Assembly: GCA_947652115.1 (NCBI GenBank)
Contig: OX393562.1
Location: 30,435,931-30,499,930, forward strand
Length of the DNA: 64,000 nucleotides
Reading direction: 5' to 3'
Source of the DNA: Blastomussa wellsi
Taxonomy: Eukaryota > Cnidaria > Anthozoa > Scleractinia > Plerogyridae
The notes under the pieces were generated by a model. That model was not told the origin of the DNA. It did no database searches and worked only from the letters and a program-made list of their open reading frames with translations. Within the stretch, counting starts at the first letter, position 1. Each line of letters starts with the position of its first letter. Positions 46,882-59,200 of this stretch are shown here, piece by piece. Position numbers and translations under genes: made by a program.

Positions 46882-48614
46882 TGAACACCACTTTAAGTCG
46901 TCGTTTTCCCTTCAATACAAAATTGTAAAAGATATTGTTTCATTTTAAAGCTCTAACCCTCTTTGTTTTTGTTGCTTTTGTTTTGTCTTTGTTTAATACA
47001 CTTTTTCCTTCTTCCTATTATATAAGAACAGAGATACAATATCATATTTCAGGGGGGATTTTCCGAAATAATTTCCTCGTATAAGTAAACAGGGTCACGT
47101 CTTAAGCTTTATCGCAAAATTGCTTTACTTATCTCCAACCATCAAGTTAAATTGAAAATTGGAAATTTTAATCTCTATTGCGTCAGAGTTTGCCAAGATG
47201 TGATTGAATTTTAGCGGCTTTGACATCAGTGGAACAGAAAAAAGATTAACCGCCAGAACCATAATTATTGCGGACTGTTTTTACCGAAAATAAATAATTT
47301 TGTCCGCTTTTCTTGCTTAATTAATAATAAAGCACGGTAAATTTTCATTGAAAGCTTCGATATTATGCTCACACCATCATAACTGAATTCTTATCGAAGA
47401 ATATTTGATATACACTTTTATTCAGTAAAACTCGTTTTCTTTTGCAATATACACCAACATGACATCTTCATAATGTCAAGGATTAAAATGTATTAAATTA
47501 AAAATCCCAGGTGGATCTATTCTACACTTTCTCATCACATTTGAATTTTCTATGGGTTATTTAATAACGATACAATATTTCTCACTTATTTACTATAGAA
47601 CATTCTAAAAACACCCTGTCGCGATTGGATCGAAGTATGTGCGATTTAGTAATTAACTGTAAAGCCAAAATTAAAGTTCCTATTATGTTTTTAGAGGAAA
47701 CATCTGTTGAAGCCAAAAGTCAATATGTTTTCCATGATCACTTTTTATATACTTTTAGCTCTTATTAACCGAGCGGGAGGTCTGTATGTTTATTATATGG
47801 CCAAACGGAAACTTAAATTTGCTTAACGACACTGCTTCGTTGTCGCTGACATTTCGTTTGCGAACGGCGATGAGCTGAACTTAAATTTGCAAAAATTTGG
47901 TCGTATCTCTACTTTTTATTCTTGCCAAGCTTTTTTAATTTTCCATTTAGTATTTTTAGACAAAAAGGAGATAATGTGTTCCTGTTTTGTTTGTAACTTT
48001 CTGACCCCAAAATGCAACCGGTCTAGATGCCGGTCTGGATGGGAAAATCTAGACCGCGGTCAATATCGATTTTAGCCAATCAAATCCGTGAATTCCCTAG
48101 TTTCCAGTCCACGTGAGACACGGCCATATAATAAATAAGGATACAGTCGATGCTATTATTGGATTGTTATTCCTCTAACTATACGCAACCAGCCAACTAG
48201 AAAACTATTTAAAAAAGCACTTTACCAGTTTAATTTTGCTCAGTATTGATTCCGGAATTATACATTTATTTACTATACAACTACTTTTTCCTCTCTAGTT
48301 TTCTTTTTATCCTAAAATAAATGTACTTAAAGGGCATATAATTAGGTTACTATATTTTTGCCCTTTCCTCTTCTTTTCACTGAACTTATGATGTTAAACC
48401 TATTCTATTCTTGTTGTTAAGTGGATAAATGAAATAAAAAAAATCCTGACAGCAATTCAAGGGTCGCTAGTGGCACTATCCGACGAGTTTCCGATTTGCC
48501 ACGACCGCTACCGAAAGCAAACTCGTCGCCTGAGAGTCAACATGTTCAAAGTGGCGGAAAAACTTTGGTGTTACTATGAAAAGTCGTGGATGGGGCCTTG
48601 AACGAATCGAAACT
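46882..48614. other. GPCR 5' flank and gene-free sequence
   Basis: AT-rich. Includes the presumed promoter of the GPCR. A small inverted repeat GGTCTAGATGCCGGTCTGGA...TCTAGACCGCGGTC lies at about 48019-48061. No coding signal on either strand. Confidence 0.4.
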
Positions 48615-48770
48615 TTTCAGCGGAGCTCCGGCGGCCCCAAGGGCCGCCAAGCGGAGCACGATACTCATAGAGACCCGTGCCTGCAGTCCAATTTTCATGG
48701 TCAAATTGGCTAGCGGAATGGCTCGCGGGCGCGTACGACCGACGACGTCCACGTCGCCACAAGGTATCCG
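48615..48770 (+). repeat. Dispersed repeat (copy of 31125-31300)
   Basis: Second copy of the family in TARBP1 intron 1, with the head GCGGAGCTCCGGCGGCCCCA, the body TTTTCATGGTCAAATTGGC and the tail GCGGGCGCGTACGACC. It abuts the transposon at 48787. Confidence 0.55.
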
Positions 48771-48786
48771 CTGTAAATACGACAAG

Positions 48787-49318
48787 TAGGGTTAGATACA
48801 TTATGCTCGCAAATTTGACCATTATGCTTTTTAGCGTCACCCTAAAAATTGTGCCATTATGCCGAAAATTATGCTCGTGTCTTACCATTATGCTCGTGTG
48901 GTGCTGGCTGAAATTTCGCCTTAGAATCCACGGCACCACCCAAAGGAGTCAAGCCTAAAATTCTACTATGATGAAATTTGGATGTCTCCAAACTAAGCCA
49001 TTAAACAGTAGTCTGCATGAGAAGAAAATTGGATCACAGTATCACTTTAACCGCAAGATCTTCCTCGGGACTTGCCATGTTGGGATTTCTGATGGAGGCC
49101 TCTAAACCATTAATCCAGCCTTACAAAGAGCTGAATAATCAGACAGGAAGCAAATTCGATATTTTTCTCACATTTTCACTGAGAATAGGGAAAATATTAG
49201 TTTTGTAGCATTATGCTAAAATTATGCTATAAACCTGGCCATTATGCCGGCATTATGCTCGATGCGTTGACTATGCCATTATGCCCAAAATTATGCCGGC
49301 ATAATGTATCTAACCCTA
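48787..49318. mobile_element. 532-bp DNA transposon with exact 20-bp ends and ATTATGC array
   Basis: Both ends are TAGGGTTAGATACATTATGC in inverted orientation without mismatch. Flanks ACGACAAG (48779-48786) and ACGACTAG (49319-49326) look like an 8-bp target duplication with one later change, pointing to a hAT-type transposase. ATTATGC occurs eleven times on the plus strand, clustered in the first 110 and last 110 bp (about 48799, 48818, 48852, 48867, 48885, then 49209, 49219, 49239, 49250, 49274, 49288). No transposase frame. Confidence 0.85.
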
Positions 49319-49840
49319 ACGACTAGCTAAAAGGGGCCAAACAACATATGTTTCTTCCTGAAAGACGATATATAGCTGTTTGCCTTTGTTAGCAGTTAAT
49401 GGCGATTCCCAACATTAACCACACTGAACTTATGCGCTGAAAAGTTATTAAACCCCAAACAGCTGTCGTTTTTAATAAACTTGGAAAAGTTGCTGATGAA
49501 TACTGTAATGAATTCTTCTCGCGAATGCGGCATGGGGTATAAATTTAGCAGTCTAATGTATATTCAGTTGGTTTGGAGGTTTCATTAACGACCTAAAACA
49601 AACGGCTTGTTTAATGAAGCTGGACCAAAAATAGGCTTTTGAAAGCAGGTGTAAAAAATGTGAATCACTTCTGAGAACTGTTTCGCTGTTAATGTTAACG
49701 TAATGGGCTCGTTTTGCTTTGTTAGTGTTGTTGTTTCTGAGTAAAGTCGCTTTATCGTGATTTAAGAAATGTTTAACACTTTATGAACGAGGAAATAGTC
49801 AAGCTTATAACGTTGGCAAAATCGCGAAATTAAAGTGAGT

Positions 49841-49957
49841 CTCAAGTAGTTTATGTTGTCGCTCGTGATTGGTCGGTTTCGATCCGAACGACCTAACTTT
49901 ATTGCCGACGGATCGAAACCGACCAATCACGACCGACAACATAAACTACTTGAGTCT
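49841..49957. repeat. Hairpin element, about 47-bp arms
   Basis: AGTAGTTTATGTTGTCGCTC and GTGATTGGTCGGTTTCGATC on the left pair with GATCGAAACCGACCAATCAC and the complementary outer block on the right, around a 21-bp loop (CCGAACGACCTAACTTTATTG region). Confidence 0.82.
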
Positions 49958-50554
49958 TATAGCCAATAACATAACGGCAAAACCGACCAATCAATTTTCT
50001 CGAACCAGACTTGGACTGACAAACAACTGTTCACATATACAAGCCTCGTGATGACTTCCGCTCAGGTTTTGGAAACGTCAGTCACTGTCACCGACAACAG
50101 TCCTTCTCAGGACTACCCTCACCCGGACGATCGAACTACACGATGGACTATTATCCGTGGGTTCAAACCATTTAGCACTTCAAACTCATAAACGAACTCG
50201 ATGATCGACGTTTGCTTTGAATTTTGATCAGGATCTTTTAAAAGATACATACATTTTTGCACAGTTAAAAACATTCTGGAAGCGGTTTCACAGCTCCCTT
50301 TAAATGTAATTATTGTAACAGAAGTTCTTTCAGTTCTTTCAGTTCTTTAGAATTCCATGGACGTATGAAGTTTAGTTTTGTACATTGAAAAATTGGAAGC
50401 CCCTTTTGGCCTGAGTGTGAAATATGTTAAAATCATCGAAAGGAATAAGATACATTTTCCTGTTCATCAAGACACTGTGCACATTGTGATCATCATTCTG
50501 TTTAAGTATTACTGTGTTTATTCTCGCCACCTGTTTGCATTAAAATATAACGGT

Positions 50555-50890
50555 ATTGATAGAAGAAGTTATATTTATTATATAAACAGCAGTGAAATAC
50601 CAGGTGAGCTTTCGCGCGAAAAAAAATGATATCTTCAAACGTGAAGATAACATGTTATCATGTGAAGATATCACCGTTGCTATCGTGATATAATAAATCC
50701 CGCCTTTCGCAGCAAAAGTGTAAAGGTTTGGAAGTTCATTGATGTCTGTATAATAAATAGAATATTACATTATCGCTTGGAGATACGAAATTTTTCTTCT
50801 GGTGCTGAAACATATTTCACTCGTTCGCTGCGCTCACTCGTGGTCGAAGAGAAATTTCGTATCTCTGCGCGGCAATGTAATGTCCTATAT
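50555..50890 (-). mobile_element. Inverted-repeat element (copy of 33485-33840)
   Basis: Opposite-orientation partner of the copy in TARBP1 intron 2, with shared blocks such as GAAATACCAGGTGAGCTTTC, GTGAAGATAACATGTTA and GAGAAATTTCGTATCTC. Contains a strong internal hairpin around TTCGTATCTC. Confidence 0.75.
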
Positions 50891-51221
50891 GCAAATTGAT
50901 CACTCGATTACATTTATTTTATTTTTTGAATTTTTTATTGCAAACACAAAGAGTTTTTACAAAACACGGTACTAACATTACAACTTACTCCACAGCCCGA
51001 GTGTCAGGCTTTTCGGGGAGGGGCGCACCCCCTCCCCTATGAAAGGGCTGGTACTCGAGTTATTTACTCGATTGCATTTAGGAACTGGCCACTTTGTAAG
51101 ATTTTTCTGAATTTGGTATTTACGTTTTGCCAAGAATATTTGAACATTTGTAACGGCGATATTTTTTAACGTCATTTACAACCTTTGCGAAGAAAAGCAG
51201 CTGCTAGAATGAAATTTCAGA

Positions 51222-51478
51222 ATAAACTCTTGCTTTTAGGCCGTCGAAGCTTGATTAAAAATATAATACAAGCTGTGGTGATATATGTGGTAAATTTTTT
51301 GTATGCTTAGCAACATACATTTCAAAAGTAACCGTTAAATAGTTACTTAAAAATGTGTTCCTCTTATTTAAACATGCAAAGCTTGAAGCTACCATGTTTA
51401 TACAATGTGGTTTATCATCGCTATTTGTGTTATATTTTTAATCAAACTAAGTCAAGAAGCCGTCCCAGTTGTGTGTGT
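51222..51478. repeat. Inverted-repeat element, about 60-bp arms
   Basis: TAGGCCGTCGAAGCTTGATTAAAAATATAA on the left is mirrored by TTATATTTTTAATCAAACTAAGTC and AAGAAGCCGTCC on the right. A related single arm occurs at about 39504-39570 in TARBP1 intron 5. Confidence 0.65.
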
Positions 51479-51581
51479 GTTTTCTCATATTCACCTCTTT
51501 GCCATTTCGCGAGTTTTTGTTTAGTTGAGTAGCCCTCCGTTTGACACTAGGAAAACCTTTGGATCAGTTTTAAATTTTAAG

Positions 51582-52145
51582 GCCATTTCCAGTCCGTACT
51601 GCGCAGTCTCGGGATTTGTTTACATTTCTGGATACGTTACACTTCGGTAACTGCGTACATGAAGTTTTTGAGTCCGCCATTACGGGTCGTTTTGTTTGGG
51701 AGTTCGCAATGAGCTGAAACGTCGGTTTGGAATATCGTCGAGGTTCGTCTACTCTTTATTATTGTTTTGCAAGGATATCAGATGTTAATAAGGAAGAAAA
51801 AGGTACGTTTTTACCCGTAATTTTCATTTTGGTTTGTTTACTTTTCATCGTGCGAGACTCCATTCTCGTCCCCAGACGCCGCGATCCTTTTGGTCAGCAC
51901 CAAGAATCACGACCTCTGGCCGTCTCCAAAACCGGAAGTCCGCGAATCACGGACTCATTGTCGAATCTGACAATTCTGATTGGCTGAAAACTGCAGAACG
52001 AGTACTCTGCGCATACTCACAAGCTGGGGGTGGCCAGAGGTCGTGATTCTTGGTGCTGACCAAAAGGATCGCGGCCTCTGGGACGAGAATGGTGAGACTC
52101 AATAACATTACAGGTGGAGATTGCGCAGTACGGACTGGAAATGGC
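51582..52145. mobile_element. 564-bp element with 29-bp inverted ends
   Basis: GCCATTTCCAGTCCGTACTG followed by CGCAGTCTC (51582-51610) is mirrored by 52117-52145 with one mismatch. TTTTAA lies just outside each end, possibly a target duplication. A second element (51861-52091) is nested inside. Related ends (GGCCATTTCC) occur in the element at 19910-20121. Confidence 0.78.
51861..52091. mobile_element. 231-bp nested foldback element, about 60-bp arms
   Basis: Arms 51861-51921 and 52032-52091 pair almost perfectly (CATTCTCGTCCCCAGACGCC start; GATCCTTTTGGTCAGCACCA core). GAGACTC occurs just outside both ends and may be the target duplication. A decayed relative lies near 22120-22190. Confidence 0.82.
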
Positions 52146-52149
52146 TTTT

Positions 52150-54400
52150 AAATCTTTTTGATGGGTTTTGTCTTTAAAATGTACTTGGCGGTGTTTACGC
52201 ATTCTGGCAGGTGAAGGAAATGTAATGCTGGCTGTCAGACCATCAAGGATGGTCGAGTCATTCGAGAAAATTCGCAAATATTATTGTATTCATGACTGCA
52301 GTCGCGACGCACTTATCTCAGAGTTAGTACTCAGACAAAAAAAACAAATATTTTGAAATATCACTGGTCTGTTGTGAGTCTCGCTTTCAGCTGGCATCTC
52401 TAGCTGCTTGCTAGTCTATTTTACCAAATCAGAACATTAAAAACTGGATTTTTCTTGTTTGTTCGTTTGCACTGCGATTACTTTTTGTAGTTAATTATAT
52501 TTTGGCAGCATGGTTCGAAGTTTGAGGAAAGTCATTAAGCAGCATTGAAGTAGAAAAAACATGGTATAACAGCTTGTCCGCGTCCTAACTATTCCTTTAA
52601 AAAAGCCTCCATTCCCTCCATGATTTTCTATTAATTCTGTTTTCTAACTTTGGATCTTCCTTTTTCGGCGGAAGAGAGCGTGAACATGCAAACTTGCACT
52701 AAGATTTTAAATTTTGCGTCATTAAAATTTTCGCTGTAACATTTTTGCGTGGGTCTTAAATGTCGCGTTTTTTCAATCGCGAATTTAGTCCCGCGGAAAT
52801 AAGGGGTATGCTTTTAAATCGTTAGTTTTTCTTCCGACAGTTTGTTTTGACATATGAAGTGGTGGTGGCCTTTATCCGTGTGCAGCTTGAAAATCTGCTG
52901 TAAGCGTTCTCTTTTTTTATTAGCGGTCAAAGTATTCGTTTCCCTTCATTTTTATGATCAGTAAAAAATTAAATGCCCCTGTGAGAATAAATAAAAAAAA
53001 TACATTTATATCTCTATTTAATTATTCCTAGTGTCAAGAAATTAACAACATAAAAGTTGACGACTGACTATGGAACCTACAGCAAATATCAGGTATATAT
53101 CATATTTACTACGTACCAGTATGGAAATAACTTTTCGGTGTCCGGAGTTGGTCTTGTTCAGTTAAGCCATGTGATAACAGTTGCTGTTGCAGATTGATTA
53201 GCAACGAAAACCATTCAAGGTTCGGTTTGCAACAAAAAACGCTTCATTTTATTTAATATTTAGCTCATAAATAACAAGAAAACACTCACCTCACTCTATA
53301 AACCATATGGAAGCGGCCTTAAAAGCTCCTTGCGCTCAGGTGCTGTGATATTGGCTTTCAAACCGCCGGAGCCACTCACGATCATACTGTGGGTCTTATT
53401 AAAAGAAGCCAAACTCTTTTGTTTAAAACGACGGAAACGAATCTGTTAATTCGGAAGTTAAAAATAAGGAAGATTTACATAAACAAACATGGCCAAGATC
53501 CAACGCCTCCTAAAGTGCTCATTGAATTAGAATCGGATAAGCATAGAAATACGGGCAATTTGTCCAAATAATATGAGTTTCCCAAAATAGTGGTGTGTGT
53601 GTGGGGGGGGGGGGGGGTGGGGGGGGGGGAGGGGGCGCTGCAGCCTCTTCGCCCTCCAGGTCCGAACGCCTATGCGGATAAGATGTGGATAAGAGCTATT
53701 GAAATATAAATTTTCGCATAACCAGCAGCAATGTGATCATTCTCAACATAACCATGACATTTTAATATGAGCCCACTTAATTACTACTTTTTCTTAGAGA
53801 AAAATTTGGGTTATTTAATTTTAAGATTATTTCTTAGGTTATTTTCAAGGTATTTTACTGGTCATATAGGGTTACAATTTATTTTACTTAAGTTCTTAGT
53901 TCATTGGTGATAGCATCCCTCGTATGGTGCCTAGGCGCTTATAGATGCCGCCATCACCATTGATTCTTTTTTAATAGTTTATCGATGTATTTGTTGAGGA
54001 GAAAAGTGTAATGACTGTACAAACTTGTTAGATAAAATTTTTTCCATCTACAGTACAAGTAACAGAAATCGCCCATGTAGTGAAAGTTCGATGCAATGTT
54101 TATGTAAAAAATATATCGCTAATTACATGTATAAATAAAATACGATTAATCACGAGGCAATTATAAAAAAATTACCGATTGACAAGCAAAACTAAATAGG
54201 CAGTGAAAGGTTGATATGAAATCGCATCAGTCTTTCCTTGGCTATTTGTTTTCGTTTGCCAATCGGTAATATTTGTTATCGTCTTCCCGTAATTAATACT
54301 AAAATGGTGATAAATATTTATACAGCGTCGGTATCTTCAGCGTTCAATCTTATGGTTTGAATTATGTTGTTGTTAACCTTTATTTTTGTTATGGCTCTTT
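52150..54400. other. No gene recognised
   Basis: AT-rich. Contains a G-run of over thirty bases broken by single T and A (53603-53635) that could form a G-quadruplex, preceded by a (GT)n stretch. No conserved protein motif on either strand. Confidence 0.45.
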
Positions 54401-54414
54401 TCTTGCAGTACAAC

Positions 54415-54900
54415 ATTTTGGGATTTTCCCGACATATGAAAACCAGGAAAGAGCTGAGGGTCGTACACGGCTCATGTTGACACACCCCTGGTTTTCATAT
54501 GTCGGAAAAATCCCAGACGGTCGGGGATGTCACTGTTTCCCGACTGTCCCAGATTTTACCGATATATCGGAGACACTCCAGACGTTCTGTTGCAGATTCT
54601 CTCTGAATCTGGGACTGGCGCCAAGCAATCAAAAAGAAGCTAGAGGATTGGCAACAAGTTAAAACCATCGGAAACGTCCCCGACAGTGGAAATTTCAGTT
54701 TTCATATGTCGGGAATGATCGCCGACCATCGCAGAAATCTGGGACGCGTCGGGAAAATAGAAACGCTCCCGATTTTCCCGATTTGTCGCCGACCACCCCT
54801 GGCGATCGGGGATGTTAAAGACTTCCAATTTTCATTAGTCGGAAAAATCTGGGACGGTCGGGAAACAGTGAAATCGCCGATCGTCTGTGATTTTTCAGAT
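54415..54900. repeat. Mosaic of repeated CATATGTCGGGAAA / TCTGGGACGGTCGGG motifs
   Basis: The left part is a hairpin: GGGATTTTCCCGACATATGA (from 54420) pairs with TCATATGTCGGAAAAATCCC (to 54514). TTTTCATATGTCGG recurs near 54697 and, altered, near 54830. CTGGGACNGTCGGG-type motifs recur near 54510, 54540, 54740 and 54850. The set covers about 490 bp and looks like one transposon with many sub-terminal motifs. Confidence 0.65.
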
Positions 54901-55268
54901 ACGTAACATTCTTTCTTTTCAACTTCTACTCAGTGATGTGCGACAATTGTTTTAGCTTTCGTCAGAAAATAGAGCCAACAAATTGCTTCAAAGGGGGCAT
55001 GTCGTTGCCTTTGATAGGCTCGCTCTGTGTTTGATTACGATCCAGTTCGTAGTATATATCTGGTATATAACGGTTCCATTCCGCTATACAAGCGATTTTT
55101 GAACACATGTTGAACAAACATTTCGACAAATGCAGAGACAAAATTTCCAAAACTCTGAGAACAAACTATCGTTAGCATGACGAAATACCACGATAAAAAT
55201 GACTGCTGAATTCATGTCCCTTCTAGTCCATCATTTAAAACTTTAATACTCATTTAAAACTTATCATT

Positions 55269-55682
55269 TATAGGGGAATCCCTGTTTACAATATTTGCCT
55301 CATTAGCATAAGCGATTCAGTTTCTGATGGAGCTACCAAAAAATCAGTTCTGAAAATTGAAAGTTCATAGCACGATTAACCCTGCCAATGAATTTCAGCT
55401 CGATGTATTGAATTCTTTTTGTCTGACGCGGGTTTAAAAACTCAAAATTTTACAAAGAATGTATGAGCTCATTAGCGCTTTTGCCACCCAGAAATTTTGA
55501 AAGAAAATTTCTCCTTGAATATTGCACGCAAAGAGCTAAACATTTCACCATATACTAAATTTCACTAGCTCTTTAACTGTTTGGAGTCCGTTCATATCTA
55601 ACATGTTGCCTTCTGTACGCCAAGCCGTATGCTAAATTAGAAAAAAAAGGTAAACAATGACGTCAGCATGAATCCCCCTATA
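55269..55682 (-). mobile_element. 414-bp element, copy 2 (copy 1 at 42032-42444)
   Basis: Reverse-complement partner of 42032-42444 over its entire length with small differences. Bounded by TATAGGGGAATC on the left and GAATCCCCCTATA on the right. Confidence 0.82.
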
Positions 55683-55699
55683 AAATGATCAGTATTCCC

Positions 55700-56257
55700 A
55701 TACTAAAATATTTCCTGTCAGAGGCTATCAAAAGCCATCACCGTCGCTATGTATAAGTGAGCATAATTTATCTTAACCAAGAAGAAGAACGCAGAAGGGC
55801 AGCGGGCAGGACGTACTTTGTGAATTCGAATGTTGCTGAGAAAACAAACAATTTACTTATGCGTAGGCGTTTACACGAGAAGGCTAACTGACAAAATATA
55901 AATTTGTTTATTCTTTTTTAGCTTGCATATGTTTTACATATATACAAAGGCTTAACGCAAAGGCGTTTTACATTCATGCAAAAGAAGTCTGTTATATCGA
56001 CGACCGAAGAAGAAAGGAATTGAATTTTAAACTTAGTGTTCTGATCAGTAGTCGCGCGTGAAATACATTCACTTTTTTCTAAGTCCAACATTGATGTTTA
56101 ATAAAAACTTGAATAAGCAGATTTTACAACTCGTCAAACCAGTTACTCAAGATTTGACTTTGTCCATTATTGTTCTTGTTTACAACTCTTCTGTCCGCTA
56201 GCCCGCAAACGAGCACTATTTTTCACTCGTTACGCACATTTATAGCTCAGTCAAACG
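55700..56257 (+). promoter_or_regulatory. 5' flank of the SLC6 gene
   Basis: Sequence upstream of the transporter start codon. No TATA box at a clear distance and no repeated element recognised. The 5'UTR probably lies here. Boundaries are by context only. Confidence 0.35.
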
Positions 56258-59200
56258 ATGTCAAGAGAAGGTCTAAACGAAAACCAGGTTACTCTGGCTC
56301 TAACCAAAGCGACCAACATCGACGAAAACGTAGATGAGAAATGCAGTTCCGAGGGAGAGGCGACGAACGACGATGAAGTTCAAGACGGCGAAACCTGGGG
56401 AAATAAAGCTCAATACGTACTTGCGACACTAGGCTTCTCTGTTGGATTCGGAAATGTGTGGAGATTTCCTTACTTGTGCCAGAAAAATGGGGGAGGTAAG
56501 CCCGCAATACTAAATCCCCGGATAAGCGACATTCAAAAATTAATATTTTATATATTAATTAATAATTACAAGGGACTAACCCGGGACAACCCTCCCCCAG
56601 AGTTACCCTGGGTGAGCTAACTTTTCACTAAAACGTTGAAAAGTTCTACCAACCGTTTACATGATCCTGCCCGAGTTGTCTAGGGGGGCGAGACAACTCG
56701 GGCAGGCGAGTTGTTCGTCTTGGCAGGTAGGGTAACCCTGGCAGGCGGGACAACTTTTTCTTATATAAACAGGTTTTTAAGCACAAATTTTCACTAAATA
56801 AATAGAATTTAACCCAGCAAGGCCTCCAGTGATCGAATGAACAAAAGAAATTCAAAAGAAGAAGGTTAACTGGCGACTTGAACATTTAAATACTTTATCA
56901 ATAATCAAACAGGGTCAACTTTTACTCAGCTGACAGGGACAGTGTTTTGTCATATAAACGCTGCTAAAGTTGTCTCGGGAGGGAGGGTTGTCTCAGGTAC
57001 CCGAGACCATAGTGCATATCAAAGTGTATATCAAATGAATTTTGTGCTCAGATTGTAAAGATGGCTTGTTTACTGTTAAATGAGCCACGGAGAAATTTTT
57101 GCCGATATTGGTCACGCGCTAATACACCAGATATTTCATTATTTGATTATTCATTGCCGAGGACATTAAACCAGCCCGGCATCAAAACAGGATTAAACAA
57201 TGATAGACTTGCTTACAAGGCGAGCTCTCAGACGAGAAGCGAACGACTTTGAGAAAGTCTAACGCAATGACGATGGATTATTATCATCGTATGTACAACA
57301 GAGATTCAGACAAAGTAGTAATGTTCAGTTTTCATGAATTAACAAAGGCGACTCGGAAGGAGTGTCTTTTTTGTGCGTACTTACTAATTAGCCAACAGAA
57401 AAGAATTACAGTTGTAGTAAGTGCGGCTTTAGGCCCCATTTATATGGTCTCGGGTACCCGACACATCCCTCCCCCCGAGTTACCCTGGGCGAGCTAACTT
57501 TTCCCTAAAATATAGAAAAAATTCCGCCAACCGTTTATATATGATCCTACCCGAGTTGTCTCGGTCTCGTCTCGGCAGGTAGGGTAACCCTGGCAGGCGG
57601 GACAACTTTTTCTCATATAAACACTTTGGCTCGCCTACCCGGAACAACTCTTTACGTGCCGAGTGTCACGTAACGAATAAACAAAAGAAAATTCAAAGTC
57701 AGAAGGATAACTGGTAAGTTGAATATTAAAATACTTTATGAATGATCAAACAGGGTCAACTTTAACTCTGTTGACAGGGACAATTGTTTGTCATATAAAC
57801 GCTCGGTAAAGTTGTCTCGGGATGGAGGGTTGTCTCGGGTACCCGAGACCATTCTTGGTACCACCCATCGGGGATAAGGGCTTCATAACTGGGACATTTC
57901 TAACGATAACTATATCGATCAAATGGGTGTTTTACATTTTATCATGTTTTATGGAATCACCCATTACTATGGTCGGTATATGACAGCCTGACTGCAAACT
58001 GCCCATATGTGGAAATGACCAGTCAGCAGTTGTTACTATCTGTCAAGTGCATCATGTATTTCCGTGTTTAGAACAGTTCCTAAAATAAGACACACACCCC
58101 AAAGGAAAATAAATAAATAAAAATAAATAAATAAATAAATAAACAAACAAAAAAATAAACAGTTCCTCAAAATCCTTCCGAAAATGAACTATCCCGAGGA
58201 AAAACCAATTGGCTTTAATATTTAAGTATGGCTCTACAAGAAAGATATTACTTTTCCGATTAAGAGCCCTTATTATGCGGCGCTTGTTTTGTATTAAATT
58301 ACATTTTACAAATACAAGGAAGCATAATCGCGTATTCTTACAGCTTTTATATATTTCCCCAGGTGCATTTCTCATTCCGTACTTTATCAGCCTGGTATTA
58401 CTCGGCATTCCACTGTTTTTCCTGGAACTCGCCATCGGTCAAAGCACTCGCCAGGGTCCCATGGGTGTATGGAAGGCTATTCACCCCTACCTGGGAGGGG
58501 TAGGGGTTGCTTCGGCGGTCGTGTGCGTTCTGATCTGTATGTACTACAACATGCTCATTGGGTGGTCATTTTATTACTTGTTTGCATCATTTCAAGACCC
58601 TCTCCCTTACTCATCTTGCCCCAGTGGTCCAAACTGCACAGTAAACGAGGAATGCAAATTGGCTGGTCGGACGCAGTATTTCTGGTACACAAAAACGCTT
58701 GGTTCCACCTCGTCCATCGAGAATATGGGTGATTTCCAGTGGCATCTGTGCCTTGTGCTACTGCTGGCATGGATTGTCCAGTACTTGTTCGTCAATCGTG
58801 GAGTTAAGTCGGCTGGGAAGGTAAAAGTTTATGAACAAGATGAATGGCTAATTACTAGCACGCTAATGGTTAGTGAGCTGGACTCCGGATCTAGCGGTTC
58901 GGGTTCGAGCCCTGGCCTGGACACCTGGTTGTGTTCTTGGGCGAGACACTTTACGCTGACAGTGTCTCTCTCCACCCAGGGGTATGTGCCGGTGGATTGT
59001 TAGAAATACCCCTATCACAGTAATTTTTAAGGAGTTATAGCAACCCCTGTTGTGGAGTAAATTTTACTCTCATAGGTGGAGTAATTAGGGAGCTTATAAT
59101 AAGAAATCACGACGGCGACGTCGATTAAAAAATGGAGTTAAAACAACTCCCTGAAAATTACTGTGTAGCTGCTTTATACTAGAAACCGGAGTTTATCGTC

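Noticed and set aside
58821..59003. Continuation of the SLC6 exon 2 frame past 58820
   Set aside because: The exon ends at GGGAAG|GTAAAA. The extra residues come from a SINE, and the next exon at 59329 restores the family sequence.
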